From contig OX485809.1 in the NCBI GenBank assembly GCA_950295325.1, forward strand, positions 17,498,144 through 17,562,143: a stretch of 64,000 nucleotides of DNA, written 5' to 3'. Numbering within the stretch: position 1 is the first letter of the stretch; each line of letters opens with the position of its first letter. Source of the DNA: Polytrichum commune (lineage: Eukaryota > Streptophyta > Polytrichopsida > Polytrichales > Polytrichaceae). A model generated the notes under the pieces. That model ran no database searches. It was not told the origin of the DNA and saw only the letters and a program-made list of their open reading frames with translations. Shown one piece after another: positions 24,495-35,379 of the stretch. The position numbers were made by a program, and so were the translations under genes.

Positions 24495-24885
24495 GGGCCG
24501 GTTTACACTACGGTGGAGAAGGCCTCCGGTCGGTCAAGAATGCTTGGCCAAGACATGGTTATATGAGGCAAATGATGGATGTGCCGGAGAAGAATTAAAG
24601 GCAATAAAATATTTTTATTGAGTTGGGCTTCTCCGGAGGAGTTTCTTGTCTGGCCTCTTGAGGCCGGACAAGAAACTCCTCCTCCGGAGAAGCCCAACTC
24701 CAAAAAGTGCCGTCATGTAGGCGGCCATGTCATTTTATCATCCATGAGAAAAGTTCACCACCATTGTTTTCTTCACCTAGTGTAAACACCCACCGGTCAA
24801 GAGTTGCATTTTCAACCAATCAGAATTGAGAAACGCCCTTTTTTTCATGACCGGTGGACTTCTCCACCGTAGTGTAAACTGGCCC
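24495..24885. mobile_element. PIF/Harbinger-like MITE with an inner hairpin, 391 bp
   Basis: TTA flanks the element exactly (24492-24494 and 24886-24888). The terminal inverted repeats run about 37 bp with three differences and begin GGGCCGGTTTACACTACGGT. A separate hairpin occupies 24621-24699. No protein is encoded. Confidence 0.9.
24621..24699. repeat. 79-bp near-perfect GC-rich hairpin
   Basis: The left arm AGTTGGGCTTCTCCGGAGGA continues to GGCCTC and pairs with the right arm ending TCCGGAGAAGCCCAACT, across a 2-base loop. The only irregularities are a 3-base insertion in the right arm and one mismatch. It is centrally placed in the MITE and unrelated to the terminal repeats. Confidence 0.9.
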
Positions 24886-24888
24886 TTA

Positions 24889-25598
24889 GGGCAAGTTTAC
24901 ACAAGTGTTGGGTGGGTATCATATTTGATTTCCTTACCACGCCCTTAAGTGTAAGATGTCTTAGTATATGGGCCTCTTTGTGCGCAAAAAACATGTATTT
25001 TTTGAGCTACACTAGACCATGGAGCTTGAGGTCGTGACCACAATAGTATAATTAATTCCTTTGATTTAAGTCACACGCTTTGCAGTGTTCTGGCTGACTA
25101 GATATTGGGGTGCAACGACTCAAGTCATCGACTATTGCATTCCATAGCCACAACTTCCCTAGATTTAAATTATAATCACGACAAATGGCCAGTGACGAAG
25201 TTCATTTTTTTGACATAGTACATTTCAACAAGACGTAAAAAAATTGTGTGGTGTGATAGTTGCTTTAAGGACAAATTTTGTCCGGAAAAAGCGGAACAAT
25301 GGGTGTTGGAATTGGGCACTCCTACCTTACATGTTTAAAATTGGAAGCTAAAGGTTTAGCTGTGGACCCCCTAGACATACACTAGCCACATGAAGAAGGT
25401 GGCGTCAAAGTGACATCATCATCCTACTTTTGTTTCTCAATGAAAAATACACCTTTAGTGGCTTCCATTGGTGGTATACAAATTAGCAAGTCTTTGATAG
25501 GGTCTAACCACAATTAACCTTAAAAATTACGTATATGGGGTAAGAGGGAATTGTTGCATACAAACGTACTTCTCATCCGTCCATATTAAACACACGAT
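24889..25598. other. intergenic, nothing recognised
   Basis: Starts with another GGGCAAGTTTACAC motif, like a PIF-type end, for which I find no partner. No gene is supported. Confidence 0.45.
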
Positions 25599-26160
25599 TA
25601 CCTACAAGTTTTGTGACTGAATCATCTTAAATATGTGTTTGAGTAGACTTATTCAAAGTCTTTGAAGTTGATTCTAGTGTCAAATTGATTTAAAAGAAAG
25701 AACCTCTCTATCGCAAATTGTTCAAGAGCTTTTCAGTTGGATGAACGAGAGGTTCACTTGTACGATGCATTCCCTCTCTCCATAATGTATATGGAGTGCT
25801 CTTATAGTTTGTTCTTTTGTTTGACTCTTGTATAACGATAAGGAGAAACTCCGTGCACTCATTCCGTGACTGGTTGGATTACTTATAAGTTTGTAGTTGA
25901 TTCATCTTAGATGTGTTTGAGTAGACTAATTCAAAGTCTTTGAAGTTGATTCCGGTGTCAAATTAACTCAAATTTAGCACCCTTCGGATTGTTTTCAGTT
26001 GGAATGAAAGAGAGTTTACACTTGAATGTGATAATTATCTCTTGCCTATATATGGAACTTGGAAGTGCTCTTGTAGTTTGTCCGTATGTTTGGCACTATT
26101 GTAACGGAGGAGAGGAACTCCATGTACTTATTCTTTTTGTAAAGGGTTGGATTGTAGCGA
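25599..26160. repeat. tandem duplication, about 290-bp unit, two copies
   Basis: The segment around GAGTAGACTTATTCAAAGTC, then TCTTTGAAGTTGATTC, then a GGAGTGCTCTT-like stretch, recurs about 290 bp downstream with moderate divergence. It is non-coding as far as I can see; the 81-codon frame at 25989-26234 has no domain. Confidence 0.7.
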
Positions 26161-26244
26161 TTGCTGGAGCTTTCAAGGACATCAAACATGTACAAAGAAA
26201 CAATAACTTAGTACATGTGCCGATTGCGGTGTAGTAATAGTGTC

Positions 26245-26650
26245 ATAGAGGCACCCATAACCGATCACCTAAGATATTTTGTGCCAAATTTGGAGAAGTA
26301 TAAGGTGGTGTTATTTTTTCTCGTCTAGGAAGCTAGAAATTAGGAAGACTACAAATTCTTGGGTAATTTCATTCCTTAAATTGAATTTACTTTGAATTTT
26401 TGGAACTAAAAGTTGACCCGAACATATTAGGTACCAATATTTAGAATCCGCCATAACCACTCATTTTAATTGTTCATTCCTCCTCACTTTAGCACTCAAA
26501 AACTAAGATATGTGTCATGACACTATTGGTTATGGCTTGATCGAAATTTAGTCCCAGCGTGATCAAAATTCAATCCGAGTTGATCGAAATTATGGTACCC
26601 TATAAGATCGCCAATGGGGTCACGATCGGGAATAGGTGCCCTCGACTCTA
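26245..26650. mobile_element. TIR element of the GATCGGG type, copy 1
   Basis: The left end TAGAGGCACCCATAACCGAT and right end GATCGGGAATAGGTGCCCTC form an imperfect inverted pair. The interior is shared with 27002-27573. The target duplication is unclear. Confidence 0.6.
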
Positions 26651-27001
26651 GTAGTAGTAGTTGTAGTAGCCTAGTGGGTGATTCATAACAAAGCACCCGG
26701 GGTATTCATAAATGATGGAATTGGAGTGTCGGATTCCCGGAAACATACCACACGGGTAGGGTGTCGCAAGTGTTTACTCCTTACATACATAAATGTTAGG
26801 AGTTTTTGAGAATGGTGAGGTACAAGGCTCATTCATTCAAAGGGTTTTGCTTTACCTTTCAAAGGGTATATTTAGTAGGTTTTCCAAAATCGTTGGCGAT
26901 TTGCCTAAAGTTTCAAACATGGATTGTGTGTTTCTCAAACTCAACCACGGGTGCGTCCGTCACTAGCCGTTGGATCTCCACATTTGTAGTGGTGTAGATA
27001 T

Positions 27002-27573
27002 AGAGTAGAGGCGCCCATAACCGATCACTTAAGAGATTATTTGTCAAACTTGGAGAAGTGTAAGGCGGTGTAAAATTTTCCCATGCAGGAAGACAAAAAT
27101 CAAGAGGATTGTAAAATTTTCAGTAATTTTATTCCTTAAATTGAAATCATTATGAGTTTTTGAAGCCAAAAGTTAGTCTGAACACATTACCAATGTCTAG
27201 AGTCTACCAATGTCTAGAAACAAATTCCTTATTTTAGCACTCAAAACCGGGGACATGTGTCATGGCACTATCAGTTCCTTGGTGATACCATAATAGAAGT
27301 TGGAGACTTAGGGTTAGTTTCCATGTAGGTTGCTTCGCCACCAGATTCTAGTGGAAATGAAGATGCCACCAGGTGGAATCTACATTTCCATTAGAATGTG
27401 GTGGGCAAGCAACCTACATGGAAACTAACCCTTAGAAACTCTGAACCACGGAATCTTATTTTAACCGCCCATGAAAAGAAATTATCAAAATCAATCCCAA
27501 CCTGATCGAAATTATGGCACCCTATAGATTCCCGATGGGGTCTTGATCGGGAATGGACGCCTCTACTCTATGG
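27002..27573. mobile_element. TIR element of the GATCGGG type, copy 2
   Basis: The ends AGAGTAGAGGCGCCCATAAC and GGACGCCTCTACTCT form an inverted pair. A 121-bp foldback MITE (27311-27431) sits inside it, which accounts for most of its extra length compared with copy 1. It is non-coding. Confidence 0.65.
27311..27431. mobile_element. small PIF/Tourist-like foldback MITE, 121 bp
   Basis: TTA lies on each side (27308-27310 and 27432-27434). Almost the whole element is one inverted repeat, starting GGGTTAGTTTCCATGTAGGT and ending in the inverse. It is nested in the GATCGGG-type element. Confidence 0.9.
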
Positions 27574-27900
27574 TATATAGCATAATTGATTTGTCATAAT
27601 TGATTTGCACTTCGAATATTTTATCCATGCCCTACAGCTTCTATCCATGAACATACTAATTCTCTCACACGTCGGTTTAAGTGGATGGATGACCCATTGC
27701 TCTTGTGGCTCGTCATCCACTCTTTTTCATTGGTTACATAATTAGTATTCCCCAAACAATATTGAATTTAAAACCAACACTATGCATCACTAATTACAAT
27801 TGAAGGTTCCAAATGTGTATAATTGGTATGTATAAGGTTCAATTTCATCAAAGATTCACAACACTGTCAATTCCCTTATGGATGAGTTGAAACTCACCCC

Positions 27901-27904
<4 letters not shown>

Positions 27905-27932
<28 letters not shown>
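27905..27932. repeat. (TA)n microsatellite
   Basis: An uninterrupted AT dinucleotide run of about 14 units, just before the tandem array. Confidence 0.95.
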
Positions 27933-27937
<5 letters not shown>

Positions 27938-27954
27938 GGGATAGGAGGCTTCAT

Positions 27955-29010
27955 AAGGGAGAGATCACAAATTGGTCTCTTGAATGTCATAAGGAGTTAG
28001 ATAGATGTCTCTCATGGTAATCCCCATATGTATGACAATGATACACAATGTTGGTCTGAAGTCCAACGTTGACTTTGGAATGTATGTATAATCTTAACCC
28101 TCAACCTTTTTTGAAACAAAGGCTTCTGTTGTGTTGGGGATTAGGTCGGCCTGTTACACATTTACAAATAGTTGATGATGTGCAGATCACTCACCACAAA
28201 GTGTTCTTCTAAAGTTATAAGGAGTAGAAAAGGTGCCTCTCATGATAGCCTCCAAATGTACGACAATGGTACATAGTGTTGGTTTTCAATATACATATCT
28301 TAGCCCATACTGCTCATGAAACCAAGGCTCCTATTGTTTTAGAGATTAGGTCGGTATGTTGGAAACAAATGGAATTCTAGTGACGTGCAAATTACTCACC
28401 ACAAATTGGTCTCTTAAATGTCATAAGGAGTTCAATAGATGTCTCTCACAATAGCCCCCAAATGTACGACAATGATACAAAATGTTGGTTTGAAGTCCAA
28501 CGTTGACTTTGGAATATATATATAATCTGAAAACCCAATTTCTTTGAAACAAAGGCTTCTGTTGGGTTGGGGATTAGGTCAGTGTGTTACACATATATGA
28601 ATAGCTGATGATGTACAAATCACTCACCACAAATTGTTCTCCTAAAGGTTATAAGGAGTAAAAAAAGGTGCCTCTCACCACAAATCAATCTCTTGAATGT
28701 CATAAAGAGTTAAATAGATGTCTCTCACAGTAACCCCCAAATGTACGACAGTGATACATAATGTTGGTTTGAAGTCCAAGGTTGACTTTGGAATGTACGT
28801 ATAATCCTCAACCCCTAATCTCTTTAACACCAAGGCTTCTCTTGGGTTGGGGATTAGATTGGCCTGTTCCATGTATACAAATCAATAGATGATTCTCGTG
28901 AGCATTATGAGCTAGAAAGGGTGTCTCGGTGGTGACTCCCAAAGACGTATAAAATGCAAAGAAGTCGGCCAAGACTTTGTGCAGGTGGAGGTTGGTTAAT
29001 ACGTCGGGTG
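27955..29010. repeat. tandem array of about 215-bp units in A/B dimers
   Basis: Unit starts (CACAAATTGGTCTCTTGAATG or the B variant CACAAAGTGTTCTTCTAAAG) fall near 27966, 28195, 28399, 28625 and 28677, with a worn unit near 28900. A-type units recur after about 433 bp and B-type after about 430 bp, so the higher-order repeat is a dimer. Each unit carries a CAAATGTACGACAATG-like and a GGGGATTAGGTCGG-like segment. One unit near 28625-28680 is cut short. There is no protein signal. Confidence 0.8.
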
Positions 29011-29479
29011 CACTAGCTAGCACCCAAACAAAATTTGCATGTACTTTAAAGGGGCGTTGAGCTCTAAAAGGTCAAATTTAGTGGTGGCTCCAATCCCAAT
29101 CTCGGTTGGCGATCGAGGCGAGGGGACCTTTCCGTTGAGGATTGGCAAATTACATACATATATATCAAACAAGGATGTGCGCTTTGCTTTTGCATTTCCG
29201 GCTTTAAGAACCTTATTTTGCTTTCTCCATGTTATAGTCAACTCGAAGACAATGTGACGAGATCCATGGTGTTTTCGAGTCAACCGAGAAGTTTGCCTGC
29301 CGGCGGAACCGACGTGGAGAGGGAAAAAAAAGGTGGGGAATTTTTTTAAAAGAATACGAAAAGAAATATCAAATGAGTGAGGGAAAGATGTGGGGTTATA
29401 CGGACAACGCTCTTGTGAGGAGGCATTGTTGGAGTTGCATTTGCATTCCACTTTCTTGGTGCCAAGGCTCGGGTAGCAA

Positions 29480-29852
29480 CCAATGTTGGACCGGTATATA
29501 GGTCAACACTGCGGTATCAATCATCAACATCAAGAATGGTATCAAAGAACCTATCTGAGGGTATCAAATTTGTAACAAGTCAATACATATTGATATTTGG
29601 TGAATATCTCAAGGGGAGAGAATTTCTGTTATCCTCGTGTTATTATATTGAGTTGATACCGTTGAAAACCACGATGACATTAGGACGCTTTTATGACGGA
29701 ATGAAGGTTCTTGCATGGTACATATACCCAAATGGCATCAAAATAAAAAATATTGTCAAATATCCATGCCTCACTAGTGTTAAAATAATGTGAAATCCTC
29801 ATCATAGATACCCAAATGGTATCAATAAAAGACGATGCTAGTCCAACACTGG
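29480..29852. mobile_element. TIR element 'GTATCA' type, copy 1
   Basis: It starts CCAATGTTGGACC and ends GTCCAACACTGG. The interior repeats words like GGTATCA and GATACC. A relative with matching ends is at 37723-38091. Target duplication not certain. Confidence 0.6.
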
Positions 29853-31635
29853 TGGACAACTCTTTGTAACGCTCACATGGGTCATTGTCTTAAGAGCATG
29901 ATAAATTGGAGATTGAGCCTACCCACACACACACACACAACCCCCAACAAAGGGACGGGCACTCAAACCCCGGGTTGAGTGTCCGTTCCTAGGGTTGGTT
30001 AGAATTTACGAGTGAAAATGTAGAATGTTGGAGTACACTGAAACTATACGCTGGAGAATCTTTTGAAATTGAATTTATGATTAGTATTCTAAGACGGATA
30101 AAAATAGAGTTTCAAGAAAACCCAACACGCTTGATTTGACATGAATTTGCAGAGGCCGGGATGCACACATTTGACTAGGAAGCGTTACTTTAAATTTTCT
30201 TTTGTGTTACAAGCATCTAGAAACGACCCATGCTTTTGAAAAATGTGCTTCTAATAATGTTCTAGAACATCATTATTCGAAAGTGCAAACCATATAGTAT
30301 AGACACCATAGGTTTGTTTTTTTTTTGGGTTTTGTTTTTTGTTTTTAAAAAAAGAAGAAGTAAAGATAGAAGGTAGACAAAAAAGGTATCAATGGGTTCC
30401 TCCTCTCAATGCTCTCTTTCCAAGCATGTTGCTCATCACCATCCCCGGTCATGACGACCAAACAATTGCTAGTGTAGCTGTCCTTCGAGCAACAGCACAT
30501 GTCCAAATTGGCTTTTGATTCAGAGATCTACAAATGAATGGTAGATCGAGGTTTCTGATCTCCATTTACCATGTCACCTTCCGAATCGGTGACGCAAGCA
30601 CTTTCCTTGGCAACTTTTGCTGCGATTCAGCATGTTTGTTTCTACGTTTGTGATTATTACTCTGTGTCTGTTGCTTCCGCGGGTACCATCACACATGTAA
30701 TGGAAGGATGCCTAAAAGTTGGTGCATCTTCGAGAAACTGCGTTGCTTTAACTCAAAAGAAATCCTCCAAGAAGTACCATCGATCGTATGTTGAAGACGA
30801 GGGAGTTTGGCACTTTCAGTAGTCATCCGCAGTGCAATGAAAGTCTCTGCAGTCTGTAAAAGTTTGACAAACTTGCAACTTGCAGTGTGAAGGACAAATT
30901 GTCAAGTTTGCAAGTTTGCATTGAGCTTACTGACTTGATGGTGAACTTGGGATTCTGCGAGTTTGAAAATTGAAGGACACAGAACTTCGACAGAATCATT
31001 TGTTGTCGAATCTGTCACCATGAAGTTACTGACTTCTCCAAACACGACGTCCCTCGAGTAAGTATTGGAAGTAGGAACTTAAAAGAGTTCTTGTGGGGAG
31101 CCTAAGTCGGAGCAATGATGCAAAATGGAAGCACAAAATCACAAATGCAGCATTGACATTTGGGAACAGAATATCAATGTTAATCTTGAGTAAGGTATGT
31201 GGGTGTTATTTGGTTTCTTTTCTGAAGTGGACAATTATATTTGATTCGTTTGTGGCTCAGTGAGGATCAAAGAACAAACACCATAAAGAAACATGTTTGA
31301 AAGTGATTGGACTATGTCTTCAAATTTTATCAACTACTCGTCCACACTCAATACTGAACACAATTGGATAAACATAACTAAATCAGGGGAGTTTCCAATT
31401 TCAATCCAATATTTGAGGATGCTTCATCGTAGATTTGCTAATGCAACCCAAGTTTCATTGTGTAAATCTAAGCAGTAGAAGTTGGAGAACGTGAAAAATG
31501 AACACAATTACACCCACATACCTTAGCCTATGTGGGCTTTCATGCATGCAAATAATTGGGTACCTTGAATCTTGAATTTTTTATTCTTAAAGCTTTAATA
31601 AAAGAAGAGTAAGTAAGAAATCAATCCTAGCCAGC
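29853..31635. other. intergenic, one unassigned small frame
   Basis: Includes a (CA)n run at about 29922-29941, T/A runs near 30318-30355 and an open frame of 83 codons at 30571-30822 (plus) with no domain I recognise. Local base composition around 30400-30820 is less AT-rich than its surroundings, so a decayed gene cannot be excluded. Confidence 0.4.
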
Positions 31636-31639
31636 AGTC

Positions 31640-31705
31640 AATCAAGCATCCTGGATGTGTGGAATTTGCAACTTCGACAACGGATGTTTGGGAACGGTGA
31701 CGGCA
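31640..31705 (-). pseudogene. HSP20 3'-end relic 1
   Basis: The minus strand encodes a tail, VTVPKHPLSKLQIPHIQDA then stop, that matches the intact HSP20 tail VTIPKPPQPKPQIRHIQVA. Upstream of this the frame no longer resembles HSP20. The flanking CCAGCAGTCAATCAAGCATC resembles the sequence after the intact gene's stop (CAGTCAACTAATCAGGCAAC), so the 3' flank was copied too. Confidence 0.75.
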
Positions 31706-31999
31706 AGATCTAGCACCTGCCCATACTGATTTTGTTCTTTATTGATAGAGGATAAACATCGTCTATTCAATATTGAATCCTTGCTGTACAAAAAGATTTG
31801 CATGAAGAATCGCCGCAAAATCATCACAATCGTCTCGTGAGTCAAGATTCGATTTGGTGGCTGCAAATTTGAAGATATTTAAATGCTAAATGCTCGTAGA
31901 GGTCAGGGGGAGACATACACCCTCTCGAGTAAGCCGAGTGCGAGGCTGAGCGAGAAGACCAGGTAAGAAAGCAATTCCGGTCAGCAGTAAATTAATCAA

Positions 32000-32070
32000 G
32001 CAACCTGGATGCATCAAATTTGCGGCATTGGCTGCAGAGGTTTAAGAACTGTGACGGTGAGGCCTAATTG
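32000..32070 (-). pseudogene. HSP20 3'-end relic 2
   Basis: Reads on the minus strand as a variant of the HSP20 tail (PQIWCIQVA then stop). The preceding flank CAGCAGTAAATTAATCAAGC parallels the intact gene and relic 1. Spacing between the three tails is about 358 and 324 bp, consistent with tandem duplication of the gene's 3' end. Confidence 0.7.
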
Positions 32071-32324
32071 TTCAACACTTTTTCATACTGATTCTGTTCT
32101 TTATTGGTAAGAGGATAAACAACTGTGTACCCTTGCTGCAACGAAATTGATCAGATCGAAAGCCAAGATTGTTCGGTGTCCGTAAACTTGCCAAAAGAGT
32201 TGATGCTCTCAGAGGTCACGAGAGGATGTACACTCTGTCTCGTAGTGGTGATCATTAGCTACAAGACCGAGGCCGAGCGAGAAGGCTAATCAAAGAAATG
32301 AAGTCTGGCCTGCCAGTCAACTAA

Positions 32325-32861
32325 TCAGGCAACCTGGATGTGTCGAATTTGTGGCTTCGGCTGGGGAGGCTTGGGAATGGTGACGGTGAGGACTCCGTCC
32401 TGCACATGTGCCGTCACGGCTCCCTCATTCGCAATAGAGTTGACAGGAAGTTGGAAGCGGCGAACAAAGCTGCCGTGCGGCCGCTCCGCTTGGTGCCATG
32501 TATCATTCATCTGCTGCTCCTCTTCATCAAACCTAATTCTCTGACCGCTGATCTCCAGCGTCCGCCCGTCCACGATGCTCACATTCACATCTTGTTTCTT
32601 CACCCCCGGAAGGTCGGCCTTGAAGATATGCGCCTCGAGGGTCTCGCGCCAGTCGGTCGGTGTGTCGGCGACTTCGGGCAATTGACTTGCGTCTTGTGGA
32701 AGTTGTAGTTGCAGTTGTAACTGTTGTTGTTGCCGCGGTATTCGTTGATAATCCAACATGGAGATTCCTTCGATCGGATCCCATATGTCGGCTTCAAATG
32801 CCATGGTGCCGGGATCGAGGATGCTATTAACGCCATGCCTTCCAAGGAGCGAGAGTGCCAT
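32325..32861 (-). CDS. small heat-shock protein, HSP20 / class I-like
   Basis: An ATP-independent chaperone that binds unfolding proteins, probably cytosolic since no targeting signal is visible. The chosen start gives 178 aa beginning MALSLLGRHG, like plant class I sHSPs (MALSLFG...), with a good GCCATGG context. An in-frame ATG seven codons upstream (32882) is possible. The N-terminal arm has the class I-like DIWDPIEG motif and then a glutamine-rich stretch (RQQQQLQLQLQLPQ) unusual for the family. The alpha-crystallin domain runs from about residue 70 (TDWRETLEAHIFKADLPGVK) to GVLTVTIPKP near 160. The C-terminal IQV matches the I-x-I/V assembly motif. It has no intron, as is common for this family. 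A heat-shock-element-like GAAAATTC lies about 140 bp upstream (33003-33010), but it is a single weak site. The gene sits among broken copies of its own ends and is the only host gene I recognise here. Confidence 0.95.
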   Translation of the reverse strand: MALSLLGRHGVNSILDPGTMAFEADIWDPIEGISMLDYQRIPRQQQQLQLQLQLPQDASQLPEVADTPTDWRETLEAHIFKADLPGVKKQDVNVSIVDGRTLEISGQRIRFDEEEQQMNDTWHQAERPHGSFVRRFQLPVNSIANEGAVTAHVQDGVLTVTIPKPPQPKPQIRHIQVA

Positions 32862-33600
32862 GGCCCGGCCGTTCTTTTGCATTCAAATCGACAATTATCT
32901 GCAACAAATCAGATCCTGGCACGACGTGTAGAATGCTAGGAACGCAAATGATTCAAAAGCCCCAACAATGTGGGCAAAGCAACCAATCTACATAAGTCAA
33001 TTGAAAATTCGTCGACCGACAGTAATTCCTTTAACTCAAACCTTCTAACTTCAATTTCCAAACCTATGCAGCAAGAGAGCCACGTTCCGGCCATTCATTT
33101 GCACGCTCATCGAGGATTTCTCCGAGAAAGCAGATCCCGGCAAGATATGGAGAATGCGAGGAACCTAAATTCAAGAGCCCGAAGAATGTGAGAAAAGAAA
33201 CCGAAATAAATGCATGGGGTGGATTAAAATCCTCAACAGACACTTTGTCCGATAATCCAAACCTATGGAGAGAGAGAAATCCAATCGAAATGTTTTTGCA
33301 AAATAGAAGATCCCCGCGCGATGTCGAGAATGCTAGGGCCACAACAATCCAAGAGAACAAACAAACAATGTGAGCAAAGGAACCGAACTAAAAACATCGA
33401 GTGAAAAATCCTCTAACCATCATCACTTTGGCCCATAACCCGAAGCTCCTTGTATAACCCGGAACTTATGGAGCGAGAGATCCATGCCCTCGCTGCTGTC
33501 TTGCGCAATTTGGAGAATGCGAGGAACACAAGGCTTCATGAAGAGGCACAATGTGAAATCCTCAACCAACAGTTTGTCCAAGAAGCAGGTAGATATGGGT
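32862..33600 (-). repeat. tandem repeats of the HSP20 5' end and upstream region
   Basis: A unit of about 200 bp recurs upstream of the gene, starting near 33057, 33252 and 33455. The equivalent segment of the intact gene is at about 32845-32885. Shared pieces are a GAGCGAGAG-like stretch (which in the intact gene encodes the first residues), then TTTGCA, then GATCCCGGCAAGATATGGAG-type sequence, then GAATGCGAGGAAC, then AATGTGAG and a CCTCAACAGACACTTTGTCC-type end. None of the upstream units keeps an HSP20 frame. Confidence 0.65.
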
Positions 33601-33915
33601 CTTAAATGGTTACTTATGTTAATCAGACACCTATATTTGAGTGGCATGTGGATAGGTGTGGCTCCAAAAACGGTTACCAAAAGACACTTGTTCACAAGAG
33701 ATTGGACTACGTGCTAAAAATAAAACAATCATTCTGGATTAACAAGTCAACTGAACTGGAGAGACCCATTTAATGAGCGCACGAATCTTCGCTTTGATAA
33801 TGAAGAAGCTACTCATGTGAGCTCCAAAAATTATGAGGAAAGTGGATATGGCTTCAATTTGGAATCGCTAACTAATTTTGTTTTTCATATCTTGTGAGAA
33901 GTTAGCTAGTCGGGA
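33590..33915 (+). repeat. dispersed repeat R
   Basis: Contains ACACCTATATTTGAGTGGCA, CACGAATCTTCGCTTTGATA and GAGGAAAGTGGATATGGCTT in family order. It supplies an uninterrupted version of the site where the MITE at 16199 inserted. Confidence 0.7.
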
Positions 33916-35379
33916 AAAATGGCCATGGAAGACCCATTTGCCTTAACCCGAACCTTCAATGTGAAATGGAGGCCCTAACCAACCATTGATGATCATGCTC
34001 ACAAACCCTCATTGCACTTGTTTCCAAATCACCACAACCAGGTTTGCATTTATTGATTTCCCATCCTACAGTGACCATCATACAGGCCACACAAAATCCA
34101 CCAAACACTTGGAATCTACAATGTCTATATCGATATTGCGGATTTACAATGTTAATGGGGGTGCTTCATGTGACTGAGGCAAGCCGATGAGGCCAGGCAA
34201 GGATGCCCACGTTGCAAACCATTGCACACCGCCCATGGGATCACATGCACATATGATCCTTTGGGGACGGGGGCTCAAACAATCATCTTGGATAACTTAA
34301 CTAGATAGTTATGACATGTAAGGTTTTGATGTTTTTAACGTTTCAGAGTCAAGAACCAAAAACCAAGAAATTAATAATGGATTTCCAAGTGATGTTTCAA
34401 AACGGAAATCTTTATGCCACCCCAAACTCTTATGATTAAAGAAATCCTTAACATCGATGAGAATGTTAACTTTGAAATCAACATCATCGGGTGTGAAGCA
34501 AGTTTTCGTGTCCAATCATGAACCCAAAATGTGTTTTCGTTCAACTTTGACGAGATCATACCAAGGCTGAAGGGAGCTTAGAACCTAAGACTTACAATTG
34601 ACCACCTACAATAACCGACTATGGCAAAAGATATCGCCCCATAATTTTCACATGCACATGAGAAAGTACTATGTGCATTGGATGCAAAGTCACTAAGTTA
34701 ATACCATATGTGTGTTATTCAAATTTGGTTTAAGACCTACCTCATAGTCAATTACATTGTACAATATTAAATAATATAATAGATTCACTACCTATTGTCA
34801 TAAAATAATTCAAGTTGCAATGCAACAGGCCACAATGTTAATTATAACGTAATACCGAGGAACTTCGTAAGCTGAAATCTTGGTTGTGAAAGAGAAGACA
34901 ATGAAGGTGCGTTGGTGTTATTCGGTTCATTTTTGTTGTTCTCCAACTCCTACTGATTGGATTCACACAACGAAACTTGTACCGCATTAATACCAAATCT
35001 ACAAACGAAACATCAACAAAAATTGAATTGAAAATCAGACCTTCCTTGATTAGTTATGGTTATTGGAAGTATATGTTTGTGGATTTTCTTGACCGAATAG
35101 GTACATGGGCTCTCATAATTGTGTTCACTGCGGAGTGTGGAGTAACTGGTTACATATGAAGACATAAGCCACCTCACTTAAACATGTGTCTTTATGGTGT
35201 TTGTTCTTTGGTTCTCACCTAAGCTCACACCAATCAAATATAGGTGCCCGATTAAGAGAAGTGACCGAATATCACCCATATACCTTAGAGTATTAGCACT
35301 TTGAACATGATGACCTACGTGCCGTTACAAAGAATGCAACACCAAATATGCCGGAATTGATAGACATGACCAAATCAAC

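Noticed and set aside
27955-29010. CRISPR-like array
   Set aside because: The units are about 215 bp and diverged, without short exact repeats and unique spacers. This is also plant nuclear DNA.
29017-29451. 144-codon minus-strand frame
   Set aside because: No recognisable domain, no partner exons; it begins at the edge of a tandem array. I could not support it as a gene.
30571-30822. 83-codon frame starting MSPSESVTQALS
   Set aside because: It looks somewhat protein-like, but I see no domain, no splice partners and no neighbours to support it as a gene.
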